The notes under the pieces: model-generated
The model's input: the letters and a program-made list of their open reading frames with translations, nothing else
Database searches by the model: none
What the model was told of the DNA's origin: nothing
Source of the DNA: Euryarchaeota archaeon UBA259
Lineage (GTDB): Archaea > Thermoplasmatota > Poseidoniia > Poseidoniales > Poseidoniaceae
DNA length: 57,521 nt
Direction: 5' to 3'
NCBI GenBank assembly: GCA_002506275.1
Contig: DAXG01000027.1
Location: 87,699-145,219, forward strand
Position numbers and translations under genes: made by a program
In this document: piece by piece, positions 1 through 8,305 of the stretch
Position numbering within the stretch: position 1 is the stretch's first letter
Layout of the letters: the number at the start of each line of letters is the position of its first letter

Positions 1-191
1 CGTAGGAACATGGTCCATTGAAGCGTACGGTATGCGTATGGCCATATTGCATCGCTCACATCGTATCCCGAGAACGAACGGAAGACCGGTTCCATCACTG
101 AAAGCAGTAAACCAGCAAAGAAAGCGATGATGAGGAATACCTCGCTTTGGTAGAAGCGTGTCCACCTTGAGGCCTGCGGCAACTCCTCCAT
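1..191 (-). CDS. Partial membrane protein, N-terminal part only
   Basis: The reading frame starts at ATG 191 on the minus strand and runs off the left edge after about 63 residues. The visible part has a short charged N-terminus (MEELPQASRWTRFYQSE), one clear hydrophobic segment (VFLIIAFFAGLLLSVM), and then a more polar stretch rich in aromatic residues. It lies 54 bp downstream of the decarboxylase gene on the same strand, so the two may be cotranscribed. I do not recognise the family. An integral membrane protein is supported by the hydrophobic segment; nothing more can be said from this fragment. Confidence 0.55.
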   Translation of the reverse strand, partial: MEELPQASRWTRFYQSEVFLIIAFFAGLLLSVMEPVFRSFSGYDVSDAIWPYAYRTLQWTMFL

Positions 192-245
192 ATGCAGAGT
201 TCGAACACATGGTTCAAAAAAGGTCGTTTGCAAAAGCCACGTTCC

Positions 246-1700
246 TTAGTTCGGTAGTCCTCGGAGAACTTCGTCACCGAGGGAGCATATTTCTTCTGTT
301 AATCGTTCCAGAGAGGAGTTGTTAATCTTCGGATTCGCTATAACGGCTCGGAAAATAACATCCTCGCCAATGTTTGAACGGCTGACCATGAAGTTGCCGT
401 TGTGCATCAACCGTTTGCGGACCTCTGAATTAAGCTCGTTAATGTCCCCCGCATATCCTTCGGGATTGAGACGGAAGCAAACGTTCGTCCACATTCGAGA
501 CGACATCATCTCAAGCTGCGGGTAGGCTTCTACAAGCGATTCCAAGTGGGCGGCGAGGTCCATGTAACTTTCAACTTGCGCAGCCCATCCAGCATCGCCG
601 CATTCTCTCCATGCCAACCAAAGTTTGAGCGCATCATTACGGCGGCCGCACTGCAGTGAGTATCTTCCTGCATCGATGTTACGTGATTCTTCGTGGAACA
701 GGTAATGGGCTACATTTCCATGTGCGCAGACGCGTGCCAGCACTTCAGAGTCTTTGACTAAAAAGGCGCTGCATATGAGCGGAATACCCATCATTTTGTG
801 AGCGTCCCAGCACACACTATCGGCAAATTCTACACCGTCCATGAGTGCTCGATGTTCAACCGAAAATTGTGAACATCCACCCCATGCCGCATCAACATGA
901 TGCCAAAGCCCCTCACTGTGAGCGATATCGCCAATTTGACGGATTGGGTCGAATGCACCGCGAACGGTTGTACCAGCCGTGGAAACGACACAAAACGGTG
1001 TACGGCCTTCACGGCGAGTTCTGTTGATTTCATCTTGAAGAGACTCAGGTTGCATGCACCCATCGGAATCACAAGCCACTTTGATGATGTTTTGGTGCCC
1101 AATCCCGATGACGTTCGCAGCCATGAGAACAGAGTAGTGCGCTTCACTCGACACATATGCAACAAGAGAACGGCCATCAATTCCAGTTTGTGTAGAGGTG
1201 GGGACCATCACTTGGCGAGCGCAAAGCATTCCCAGCATATTCCCATTCGAACCTCCAGTGGTCAACGTACCTGCCCCGTCAATGAAACCAACAAGTTCGC
1301 CCATGCGAGTGACGAGTGTCTGTTCGATGAGAGTCGCCAGTGGTGCAAGTTCGTACGTATACATTGAGGTGTTGGTAAGCGTGGAAATAATCTCACCCGC
1401 AAGGGCTGCGGTATTGATGCCTCCCCACAGTGGATTCATGAATTCAGGACGATTTGTCTTCACGCATGATAAAAGATATGCGTCGATATCATCCAAAACT
1501 GCATTCATGCCGTTTCCTTCGATCGGTAGTTTGAGATCTGACGTTTTGGAAAGCGAGGTATGCGGAACCGGTTGAGACACTTTGCCGGGAGTGTCTGCTG
1601 CGTGAAGATAATCGACGATTCGATCTGCAATGGCTCCGATGAATGCGTCCAACTCCATTGGTATCGTCTCTACGAACAAGGGGGGGTTCTTAGTGTTCAT
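246..1700 (-). CDS. PLP-dependent group II decarboxylase
   Basis: This protein of about 484 residues belongs to the group II decarboxylases (glutamate, aromatic amino acid, diaminobutyrate or cysteine sulfinate decarboxylases). The diagnostic motifs are HHVDAAWGG, where the Asp binds the pyridine nitrogen of PLP, and DAHKMMGIPL, where the Lys forms the Schiff base. A Gly-rich phosphate-binding segment (TTGGSNGNMLGM) comes earlier. Length is normal for the family. I chose ATG 1700 (MNTKNPP); a TTG codon 12 bases upstream is in frame but less likely. Substrate cannot be fixed from sequence alone. The gene is divergent from the thiamine regulator across a 321 bp intergenic region. Confidence 0.85.
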   Translation of the reverse strand: MNTKNPPLFVETIPMELDAFIGAIADRIVDYLHAADTPGKVSQPVPHTSLSKTSDLKLPIEGNGMNAVLDDIDAYLLSCVKTNRPEFMNPLWGGINTAALAGEIISTLTNTSMYTYELAPLATLIEQTLVTRMGELVGFIDGAGTLTTGGSNGNMLGMLCARQVMVPTSTQTGIDGRSLVAYVSSEAHYSVLMAANVIGIGHQNIIKVACDSDGCMQPESLQDEINRTRREGRTPFCVVSTAGTTVRGAFDPIRQIGDIAHSEGLWHHVDAAWGGCSQFSVEHRALMDGVEFADSVCWDAHKMMGIPLICSAFLVKDSEVLARVCAHGNVAHYLFHEESRNIDAGRYSLQCGRRNDALKLWLAWRECGDAGWAAQVESYMDLAAHLESLVEAYPQLEMMSSRMWTNVCFRLNPEGYAGDINELNSEVRKRLMHNGNFMVSRSNIGEDVIFRAVIANPKINNSSLERLTEEICSLGDEVLRGLPN

Positions 1701-1964
1701 CAATGAAAGCAATGAAAAGGGGAATACATACTCAAAAAGTAAAGCATCAACACTACTTTATGATGCCCGAATGAAAAAATATGCAACTTGATTAACGACC
1801 CACTGGGTTGGTTTTTCTACTGTATTCGAATGCAAAAGCCAAAAAAAGAGACAAGAAGAAGGGTATGTCATGAATCCCCTCCAGCTGAAGGCACTAAATC
1901 CTTTACGCACGATGGTGAACACCAAGTTTAGCCTCGAAACAGTTCAAAAGCCATGCGGAAGCGG

Positions 1965-1977
1965 ATGCATCATGCAT
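1965..1977 (+). promoter_or_regulatory. Perfect palindrome just upstream of the thiR TATA-like box
   Basis: ATGCAT C ATGCAT is a perfect inverted repeat with a one-base centre. It ends against the TATA-like stretch CATATTATTT (1975-1984), where the archaeal BRE element normally sits. It could be a regulator site or part of the core promoter; the role is inferred from position only. Confidence 0.3.
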
Positions 1978-2005
1978 ATTATTTGAGCAACATTGAATAA
2001 CAGAC

Positions 2006-2021
2006 GTGTTGAGCACGACAC
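2006..2021 (+). promoter_or_regulatory. Imperfect palindrome abutting the thiR start codon, candidate operator
   Basis: GTGTTGAGCACGACAC matches its own reverse complement at 12 of 16 positions and ends one base before the ATG at 2022. It lies about 25 nt downstream of the TATA-like box, where transcription would start. A repressor bound here would block initiation, which fits autoregulation by the HTH-ThiN protein encoded next. The assignment is an inference from position and symmetry. Confidence 0.35.
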
Positions 2022-2882
2022 ATGCTCGGACAAGTAGGAGACAAGTGGATCGGCAGATTGCAGCAACACGTAGCAAAGGACCTTCGCACCAATGGATGGT
2101 CGCAGACTGAGATCGCTGAAGTCCTCGGTTCGACTCAAAGCACGATTTCACGGCAAATGCAAAAGCCACCGATTCGACTCAATGCAAGTGCAGATGAGGC
2201 AACGATTGATGGATGGGGAAATGAATTATCACAAGCATTGTCAACACTCGGCCCAGGATGTCATGTCCTTCGACAACGTCTAATCGTCGAATTCCAACTC
2301 AACGGCAACAATACACTTCGATTTGATAAAACCCTTACCGGATTAGATTTGGACGCAGGACAAGAGCAACGTGCACTGTTACGTCGGCTTGAATGGGCAG
2401 CAGGGCGACTTGATGCACGCCGTATTGAGCAATCTATTCCCGCAGTTGGGCTCAACATTGCTTCGTGTAATGCTGGCGCAACTTCAATTGACGATGTGGC
2501 AGCATTCCCGGGGAGAATTACGATGGTTGGTGGTGTACTTCGCCACCATGAAACCCCGAGTTTTGGAGCCTCGAAGCATCTGGCCAAGCTCTTGATTGAC
2601 ATCCACAACACCGAGCCAAGCAAGACTTCTGTACTGAATATCCGCCCACCAACTCAGCACAACAGCGTCGATACTGCTGCGGTTCGAAAAGCCTGTGAGC
2701 AACTTGGATATTCATTCGCATTGGCACCAAAAGCGAAAATTGAACCAGGAACCTCTCGATTTGATGTCTTGCTTGACGAAGGCGATTTTGGCTGGGAACC
2801 AACGATGTACATCGTCGCACACAACCCATTGGAATTGATAGACCGCACCCACCAATTAACCGCAATTCTCAAGGATGCCTGA
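2022..2882 (+). CDS. thiR: ThiR-type thiamine regulator (HTH plus ThiN domain)
   Basis: This is a 286-residue protein. Residues 15-50 form a helix-turn-helix (GWSQTEIAEVLGSTQSTISR), and residues about 95-286 resemble the ThiN/thiamine-phosphate synthase-like domain (VGLNIASCNAGA, FPGRITMVGGVLR, RFDVLLDEGDFGWEPTMYIV). In euryarchaea the HTH-ThiN fusion acts as ThiR, a repressor of thiamine biosynthesis and transport genes that senses thiamine phosphates. The position fits: it is the first gene before a thiamine ABC uptake operon, with only 2 bp to the next start. It probably represses its own operon through the palindromes upstream. Thiamine-phosphate synthase activity is the alternative, but no kinase domain is fused and the HTH argues for regulation. 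Confidence 0.8.
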   Translation: MLGQVGDKWIGRLQQHVAKDLRTNGWSQTEIAEVLGSTQSTISRQMQKPPIRLNASADEATIDGWGNELSQALSTLGPGCHVLRQRLIVEFQLNGNNTLRFDKTLTGLDLDAGQEQRALLRRLEWAAGRLDARRIEQSIPAVGLNIASCNAGATSIDDVAAFPGRITMVGGVLRHHETPSFGASKHLAKLLIDIHNTEPSKTSVLNIRPPTQHNSVDTAAVRKACEQLGYSFALAPKAKIEPGTSRFDVLLDEGDFGWEPTMYIVAHNPLELIDRTHQLTAILKDA

Positions 2883-2884
2883 CC

Positions 2885-4018
2885 ATGAAAGCCATTGCAT
2901 TTACCCTCACACTGCTGCTGTTCAGCTCACTAAGCGGCTGCCTCAGCGATGAACAATTATCAGAACTCGAGAGCGTTAACGCCTGCGACTCAGAAGTACA
3001 GGTGCGAGAATCTGATGGAACACTGAAAATATTAACCTACGACATTTTCCAAGGTTATTCTAATGAACTTATCGAACAGTTCGTCAATCAGACGGGTATT
3101 CAAGTTGAAGTTATTCGAACGGATGATGCCGGTGGAATCTTGGATCAAATGATGCTGACACAAATGGCTCCACAGGCAGACCTCATGTTGGGTCTCGACA
3201 ACACGTACCTCCCAACTGCTCTCGAAAACTGCTTGTTGATTGAACACAACGCAACACCAGAAAACTTGACACAATCATCGAGAGATTTCTACGATGGTGA
3301 GATGGCATTACCGTTCGATGAAGGCGATGTCTGTCTCAATTATGATGAAGATGCATTGTTGGCCTCGAATATTTCAGTTCCAACAAGCCTTTGGGACCTC
3401 ACTGAACCTGAATGGAACGGGAAATTAGCCATTCCCTCGCCTATCACTTCATCTCCTGGTCGAGCATTTTTAGTAGCGACTTACGACTATTTCACGGATG
3501 AAACAAATGCTGAACAAGGCAACATGTCCACATGGTGGAAGGCAATTGCAGACAACGGAGCAATCTTCACATCAGGTTGGACTGAATCGTACACGACCTA
3601 TTACACAGGAGGTTATGGAGAATACACGGAAGGTTACATCGGTGGAGCATACATGACGGTGTCCTACTGTCACTCTCCTGGAGTTGAAGCCTTTTTTGCG
3701 GAGAACTACACACACTCGACCTCACTCGTACTACCAAAATCATCGTTTCACCAAGTTGAGTACACTGGTGTAATACACGGTGCTGCTGAAGTCGATGCTG
3801 CTCGCTTGTTCATTCAATACATCACTTCACCAGAAGTCAACATCAACATGCCAGTATACAACTCAATGTATTCGGTAATCGAAGGAAACGATCTACCGGA
3901 AACGAACGGTTACCTCTACCATTCAGATGTTGTGAACTCGACCTCAACCATCACCAACGAAATCATTGAACAATACATGGATGAATGGTTGATTGAATGG
4001 CAAAAAGCCACTCAGTAA
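2885..4018 (+). CDS. thiB: Thiamine ABC transporter substrate-binding lipoprotein
   Basis: The 377-residue protein begins with a lipoprotein signal (hydrophobic helix then LSGC, lipidated Cys 19), so it should sit on the outer face of the membrane. The rest is a periplasmic-binding-protein fold of the ThiB/TbpA type: LKILTYDIFQGYSNELIEQF near the start, PQADLMLGLDNTYL, and the cleft region FDEGDVCLNYD. Family members bind thiamine, TMP and TPP for import. It lies between the ThiR-like regulator and the permease, and its 3' end overlaps the permease start by 22 bp. An iron- or putrescine-binding protein of the same superfamily is possible but unlikely in this context. Confidence 0.8.
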   Translation: MKAIAFTLTLLLFSSLSGCLSDEQLSELESVNACDSEVQVRESDGTLKILTYDIFQGYSNELIEQFVNQTGIQVEVIRTDDAGGILDQMMLTQMAPQADLMLGLDNTYLPTALENCLLIEHNATPENLTQSSRDFYDGEMALPFDEGDVCLNYDEDALLASNISVPTSLWDLTEPEWNGKLAIPSPITSSPGRAFLVATYDYFTDETNAEQGNMSTWWKAIADNGAIFTSGWTESYTTYYTGGYGEYTEGYIGGAYMTVSYCHSPGVEAFFAENYTHSTSLVLPKSSFHQVEYTGVIHGAAEVDAARLFIQYITSPEVNINMPVYNSMYSVIEGNDLPETNGYLYHSDVVNSTSTITNEIIEQYMDEWLIEWQKATQ

Positions 4019-5793
4019 TCGAGGTTGACAATGTGTACTCAAAGTCTTCGGCCATCGTAAGCGAAAGAAGTCTACGGTCAATCGCTGTTGTCCTTTTCCT
4101 CCTCGGTGTTTCGATGCCGTTTGTCTATGCCATTCACCGCTTAAATCAGGTCACGCAATGGACGGCTTGGGAGGCGATTCTTCGTTTCAACACGGCAAAT
4201 GGAGCGGGAGAAGCTCTGCGTTTCACGTTTATTGAAGCACTCGCATCTGCTGCATTAACCGTCATGATTGGATTGCCTGTCGCGTGGAGTTTGAGTCGAT
4301 ACAGATGGAACAGAGTTCGAATTATTCGCGCTTTTCTCGCCGTTCCGTTCGTAACACCTGCCATTGTTGCTGCAATGGGTTTTTTGAGTCTAATACGGGA
4401 TGGGGGATTGCTTTCACGGATTGGTATTGACCTCCGGCTTGAAACTGGTGTCGTTGGCTACATTGCTGAGCACTCAGGCTGGGATCATCCAGGTCACTTT
4501 TTAGCACTCATACTCGCTCATGCGTGGTTCAATTTATCGCTCATGATTCGATTCATTGAACCTACACTTTCCACCCTCGACCCTGCCTGGGAGGAACAAC
4601 TGACTGTGCTCCCATCGGGGAAGAAGAAATGGGTACGTATTCGAACACTTTGGATGCCGATATTGGGGCCTGCTGTCATGTGCGCTGCTGCCTTGAGTTT
4701 CCTCTTTTCGTTCACATCTTTTGCATTGGTGAAATGGCTCGCACCAAACAACCACACACTGGAGTCGCTGATGGCAGAAGCCGGTTCATCAGCGGGAATT
4801 GTGGGTTACCGTGTCGATTCAAGTGAATTGATATATTCTGTTGCCTTAATTCAATTTTTCATCCTTCTCCTCACCTTGCTGCTCACCGCTTCATTCCAAA
4901 AGCGGTTTACACGCCGTCTTTCTCTGCTCAGCGAAAAAGGGGTACGAAATCACCATGGTCGTCCAACGCTTCGAGCAAAAATCACTCTCTTGCTTGCACT
5001 TGCATTTACGGCATTACCGTTTCTATCGACCATCATTTCGTCGTTTCAAGTCAGAAAAGTGGTCGATGGAACCGTTCAATCGGACTGGTCACTCCAAGGC
5101 TGGAGAAATGCTTGGACGGGAGACCTGTCAACAATGGGAGCAAATGAAGCCATGTTGAATTCAATCAGTTATGCCATCGCAACTCTCCTGATTGCCTTAC
5201 CGCTCGGATGGATACTGGCATCGACCATTCACAAACTTGATTCAGCTGGATGGAAGAAATCAGCTCGTAGTTTAGATCTCTTTTGCATGCTGCCGCTCGC
5301 CATATCAGCGTTGATGGTAGGTCTGGGAGTGCTGCTTGGTGGGTTGCGATGGTATCCCGAGATGTTTAATTGGTTCTTCTTACCTGTTTATCCACATGTC
5401 CTCCTCACCGTTCCTTTTGTCGTACGCGTGATGCTTCCCGCTTACGGTTCATTGGACCCGAGGTACACCGAACAATGTCGATTGTTAAACCTCACTCCAA
5501 TTCAAACCTGGTACCATGGAACATTGATGTTCCTACGTGGTCCCGCTGTCGTAGCAGGTTCCCTGACCCTTGCCTTCTCACTTGGTGAGTTTGGTGCATC
5601 ATGGCTGCTGGTTCGTTCGGGATCGTGGGACACATTGTCCATTGTCGTTGACCAACTCATGGGCAGACCAATGTTTGATCCCAGCGTTTACCCAACGGCA
5701 ATGGCAGCTTCTACGATGCTGATGTGCCTCACCTTTGGATTGTTTCTCATCGCCGAGCGATTTCGCGAATCGAGTGATAGGAGTGGATTTTGA
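3997..5793 (+). CDS. thiP: Thiamine ABC transporter permease, double-domain
   Basis: At 598 residues this has the size of a fused two-domain ThiP permease. About twelve hydrophobic segments form two similar halves, each containing a binding-protein-dependent transport permease region with a cytoplasmic coupling loop (RIRTLWMPILGP in the first half, WYHGTLMFLRGP in the second). It should form the membrane channel for thiamine uptake with the lipoprotein encoded upstream and the ATPase encoded downstream. The start ATG at 3997 overlaps the preceding gene, and the stop shares one base with the ATPase start, which indicates translational coupling across the operon. Confidence 0.82.
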   Translation: MAKSHSVIEVDNVYSKSSAIVSERSLRSIAVVLFLLGVSMPFVYAIHRLNQVTQWTAWEAILRFNTANGAGEALRFTFIEALASAALTVMIGLPVAWSLSRYRWNRVRIIRAFLAVPFVTPAIVAAMGFLSLIRDGGLLSRIGIDLRLETGVVGYIAEHSGWDHPGHFLALILAHAWFNLSLMIRFIEPTLSTLDPAWEEQLTVLPSGKKKWVRIRTLWMPILGPAVMCAAALSFLFSFTSFALVKWLAPNNHTLESLMAEAGSSAGIVGYRVDSSELIYSVALIQFFILLLTLLLTASFQKRFTRRLSLLSEKGVRNHHGRPTLRAKITLLLALAFTALPFLSTIISSFQVRKVVDGTVQSDWSLQGWRNAWTGDLSTMGANEAMLNSISYAIATLLIALPLGWILASTIHKLDSAGWKKSARSLDLFCMLPLAISALMVGLGVLLGGLRWYPEMFNWFFLPVYPHVLLTVPFVVRVMLPAYGSLDPRYTEQCRLLNLTPIQTWYHGTLMFLRGPAVVAGSLTLAFSLGEFGASWLLVRSGSWDTLSIVVDQLMGRPMFDPSVYPTAMAASTMLMCLTFGLFLIAERFRESSDRSGF

Positions 5794-6425
5794 TGAAGGA
5801 AAACTGCATACTTCAGGTTGAAGAATTATCGAAAAGTTTCGGAACGACTCAAGTATTCACTGGTCTCCATTTCCAAGTTCACGCAGGAGAAATCGTGGCC
5901 CTACTCGGGCCCAGCGGTTGTGGGAAATCCACCCTACTGCGGATGATTGCGGGATTAGAATCGGTCGAAAGCGGCCAAATCTTGTATCCAGAAGATGTGA
6001 GTCAATCCATCGGCTATGTGTTTCAAAAACCGATTCTCTACCCCCACCTCGATGTTGAAGGAAACATCGCATTGGGTTTTGGCAAAAAAGTATCGCGTAA
6101 AGAACGCCAGCGAATCATTCACGATGAACTCACTCTGGTCGGTCTGGAAGGTTTTTCCTCACGGAAAATAGAGAATCTCTCGGGTGGTGAAGCACAACGA
6201 ATCACCGTGGTGAGAGCTTTGTTAAACCAACCAAAACTGCTCCTTCTCGATGAACCGTTCTCAGCCCTTGACTTAGGAACTCGCAGAAAACTTGCCACGG
6301 ATACACGAGATATACTCCGAACGAAAAATACCGCAGCCATCCACGTCACCCATGACCCAGAGGAAGCAGAAATAATTGCAGACAGAGTTCTGTTGTGGGG
6401 CGACATCACCCACTCAAACGAGTGA
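5793..6425 (+). CDS. thiQ: Thiamine ABC transporter ATPase
   Basis: This 210-residue protein is a compact ABC ATPase with all motifs: Walker A GPSGCGKST, Q-loop VFQKP, signature LSGGEAQR, Walker B LLLLDEPFSAL, and H-loop HVTHD. The small size matches ThiQ, which lacks the C-terminal regulatory domain of other importers. ATG 5793 overlaps the permease stop as TGATG; a TTG three bases earlier is also in frame. It powers thiamine import and closes the thiR-thiBPQ unit. Confidence 0.85.
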   Translation: MKENCILQVEELSKSFGTTQVFTGLHFQVHAGEIVALLGPSGCGKSTLLRMIAGLESVESGQILYPEDVSQSIGYVFQKPILYPHLDVEGNIALGFGKKVSRKERQRIIHDELTLVGLEGFSSRKIENLSGGEAQRITVVRALLNQPKLLLLDEPFSALDLGTRRKLATDTRDILRTKNTAAIHVTHDPEEAEIIADRVLLWGDITHSNE

Positions 6426-6458
6426 AGTTGCTTGGGAACCCGGTGCACCCCATGGATA

Positions 6459-6468
6459 GCATAATAAG
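6459..6468 (+). promoter_or_regulatory. TATA-like box upstream of the helical-protein/SPFH gene pair
   Basis: GCATAATAAG is the only strongly AT-rich stretch between the thiamine operon and the next gene. It lies about 34 nt before ATG 6498, consistent with a short leader, and argues against the in-frame GTG at 6468 as start because that codon overlaps the box. Confidence 0.4.
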
Positions 6469-6497
6469 TGGGCCAGTACCATTACAATACGGTCAAC

Positions 6498-7037
6498 ATG
6501 GTAGGCACCCCGCTCGATGTGCTCCCCTATGTAAGGGGAATTCAAATGGTACTTTCAGGATATGAGGGGTATACAAAGGGAAAAAGGCGGGCGGCTGACC
6601 TTGCCATTCGGGAAGAAATTCAGCGTTGCGGTACACGTGCTCGAAACCATTTACTTAATGTCCATGATAACGCATTCCGAGAAAAGAAAATTGACATTGC
6701 TAAAGCTGCCAAAGCATGCTGTAACAGCATCGACCAGCTCATCGAGGATGTGGACAAATCTCCTACTGGAATGTCTCATGCATTCTTTTCTGGACAAAAC
6801 TCAGCATCAATCTCAGTTCTCAAGAAACTGATTAAGCATGACCACGATGTCATCGAAATGATGACGAAAGGCGTGAACATCTCCAACAGTGTGGAGCACG
6901 CTTTTTCTGCAGGTAAAGAAGAAAAAGAGATCAAATCACTCATCCGCCAATGCGAGCAAATGATGACAAGTTCGAGGGGCTTCTTTAGCGCTCGTGCTAC
7001 CGTCCTTGATGGACTACGACAAAAGAAGAAGGTGTGA
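6498..7037 (+). CDS. Hypothetical helical protein, partner of SPFH protein
   Basis: I do not recognise this protein of 179 residues. It is predicted almost wholly helical, with many Lys, Glu, Ala and Ser and no signal peptide or membrane segment. It has a basic patch early (YTKGKRRAADLAIREEIQRCG) and ends in RQKKKV. I chose ATG 6498 (MVGTPLDVLPYV) rather than GTG 6468, which falls in a TATA-like box. The stop lies 2 bp before the ATG of the SPFH gene (or overlaps its alternative GTG start), so the two products are probably made together and may interact. Function is unknown. Confidence 0.7.
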   Translation: MVGTPLDVLPYVRGIQMVLSGYEGYTKGKRRAADLAIREEIQRCGTRARNHLLNVHDNAFREKKIDIAKAAKACCNSIDQLIEDVDKSPTGMSHAFFSGQNSASISVLKKLIKHDHDVIEMMTKGVNISNSVEHAFSAGKEEKEIKSLIRQCEQMMTSSRGFFSARATVLDGLRQKKKV

Positions 7038-7039
7038 AA

Positions 7040-8248
7040 ATGGCGAATTTTAAATGGCGAAGTAATCCAAACATTGTAGCAAGACTGGTCGATGGTAATG
7101 ACATCAAAACTTGGAAAGCAAGGCAAGTGGTATTGAAGCCGAACGAGGCTTGTGCATTCATTATCGATGGTCGAATTGGCGACATCGTTTCAGAGAAAAT
7201 CGTCCGAAACATCGGTGGAGGCCTTGGACGCCATATTGCGGACATGATGGGCGGCACGGCTACCGACCGCCGTATGTTGTTTGCCATGACAGGACCCGTT
7301 GACTTGGGAATCCCATTCAATGCGGCCATGAAAGACGGCTCGACTGCCACTGGCCTCATGCATCTCAAAGTTCAATTACGAAAGGAAGACATTCCGAAAC
7401 TTCTCAATGTCTTTGCTAACAATGCACCTGTTCTCGACAGAAATGCTTTGGTTGGACTCATCGCCAATGAAATCGGAACTCGATGCATCGCACCTGCAAT
7501 GGCGAATTGCTCAAATGCCGAGGAACTGCGAAGCCCAGAATTCCAAGAGCATCTTGAGATGCACACAGAAGTCGAAATGCGTCAAACTTTTTCGAACCTC
7601 GGATTCACGTTCCTTCGTGCATACATTTCGACCGACAAAACAGATCAAGAGAAGCTTGCAAAACTACGTGCTGACCTCGACATGGCGACTCAAACTGAAG
7701 GTGCGAATGCAGACGCTTTAATGGAACGCATCGCTATTCGGGAAGCAGCAACCCTTCGACGAATTGAATGTGAAGTGAATGTTGAACGTGCTAAGAAACA
7801 CGGTGAAGTGACCATTCAAGCAGAATCGGAATTATTGGAACTGCGAAAGCAGGAAGCGGTTTGGGAAGCTGAATTAACCAGAGACCAAGGCAAGGCAGAC
7901 CTCCGAATGAAGGAAGCATCTCACAAAACTGAACAAGCAATGGAGTTGTTTGAGCAAGTTCAATCACGGAAGCGAGACCGAATTCAGCAAAGCCAAGAAC
8001 ATCAAGACCAACGAATGGAGAAACAAAACGATATTCAGATGAAAATGATGGAAATGGCTGCTGCACAAGGCGCACTAACTCCTGAAGTGATGCAAGAGTT
8101 CCTTCGACAGCAAACCGCACAGAAAGCCATTGACGGTAGCGATTCAACGCCTGAACCGACCCCACCAATGGCCGCTTCATGTAAGGAATGTGGTGCGGCA
8201 TTGATGCCTGATTGGAAAGCCTGCCCTCACTGCGGCGCTGCCCAATGA
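7040..8248 (+). CDS. SPFH/band-7-like protein with C-terminal zinc ribbon
   Basis: The protein has about 402 residues. Its first half (about 5-215) resembles the SPFH domain of the YdjI/'virion core protein' group (ACAFIIDGRIGDI, RRMLFAMTGPVDLGIPF). Residues about 215-345 are a charged, Gln/Glu-rich coiled coil. The C-terminus holds a zinc ribbon of the type CKECG...CPHCG. No membrane anchor is obvious. SPFH proteins oligomerise at membranes as scaffolds, and the zinc-ribbon version often accompanies membrane stress genes; the role here is unknown. The gene follows the helical-protein gene directly. The T-rich stretch after the stop (8252-8264) could terminate transcription. GTG 7034 is an alternative start. 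Confidence 0.7.
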   Translation: MANFKWRSNPNIVARLVDGNDIKTWKARQVVLKPNEACAFIIDGRIGDIVSEKIVRNIGGGLGRHIADMMGGTATDRRMLFAMTGPVDLGIPFNAAMKDGSTATGLMHLKVQLRKEDIPKLLNVFANNAPVLDRNALVGLIANEIGTRCIAPAMANCSNAEELRSPEFQEHLEMHTEVEMRQTFSNLGFTFLRAYISTDKTDQEKLAKLRADLDMATQTEGANADALMERIAIREAATLRRIECEVNVERAKKHGEVTIQAESELLELRKQEAVWEAELTRDQGKADLRMKEASHKTEQAMELFEQVQSRKRDRIQQSQEHQDQRMEKQNDIQMKMMEMAAAQGALTPEVMQEFLRQQTAQKAIDGSDSTPEPTPPMAASCKECGAALMPDWKACPHCGAAQ

Positions 8249-8251
8249 CAC

Positions 8252-8264
8252 TTTTTCTTTATTT
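8252..8264 (+). terminator. T-rich stretch after the SPFH gene
   Basis: TTTTTCTTTATTT starts a few bases past the stop codon of the SPFH gene. Archaeal termination often uses such T-rich runs without a hairpin. The assignment rests on composition and position only. Confidence 0.35.
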
Positions 8265-8274
8265 GACTGAAATA

Positions 8275-8283
8275 GATTTATTG
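8275..8283 (+). promoter_or_regulatory. TATA-like box for the PAP2 gene
   Basis: GATTTATTG is centred about 26 nt before ATG 8306, the spacing expected for a leaderless or nearly leaderless archaeal transcript. It supports 8306 over the upstream in-frame GTG at 8291. Confidence 0.4.
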
Positions 8284-8305
8284 TCAATCTGTGTTAGCGT
8301 GCACC

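Larger units (their letters stand above)
1701..2021. other. Divergent intergenic region (321 bp)
   Basis: This gap separates the decarboxylase (minus) from the thiamine regulator (plus) and should hold both promoters. On the plus strand I see a TATA-like stretch at 1975-1984 and two inverted repeats, listed separately. I looked for TPP-riboswitch core sequences (CTGAGA, ACCTGA) and found none. No open frame here has a recognisable product. Confidence 0.6.

Noticed and set aside
1801..2021. TPP riboswitch upstream of the thiamine operon
   Set aside because: The conserved CTGAGA and ACCTGA cores are absent and no matching stem layout could be drawn; an HTH-ThiN regulator is encoded instead.
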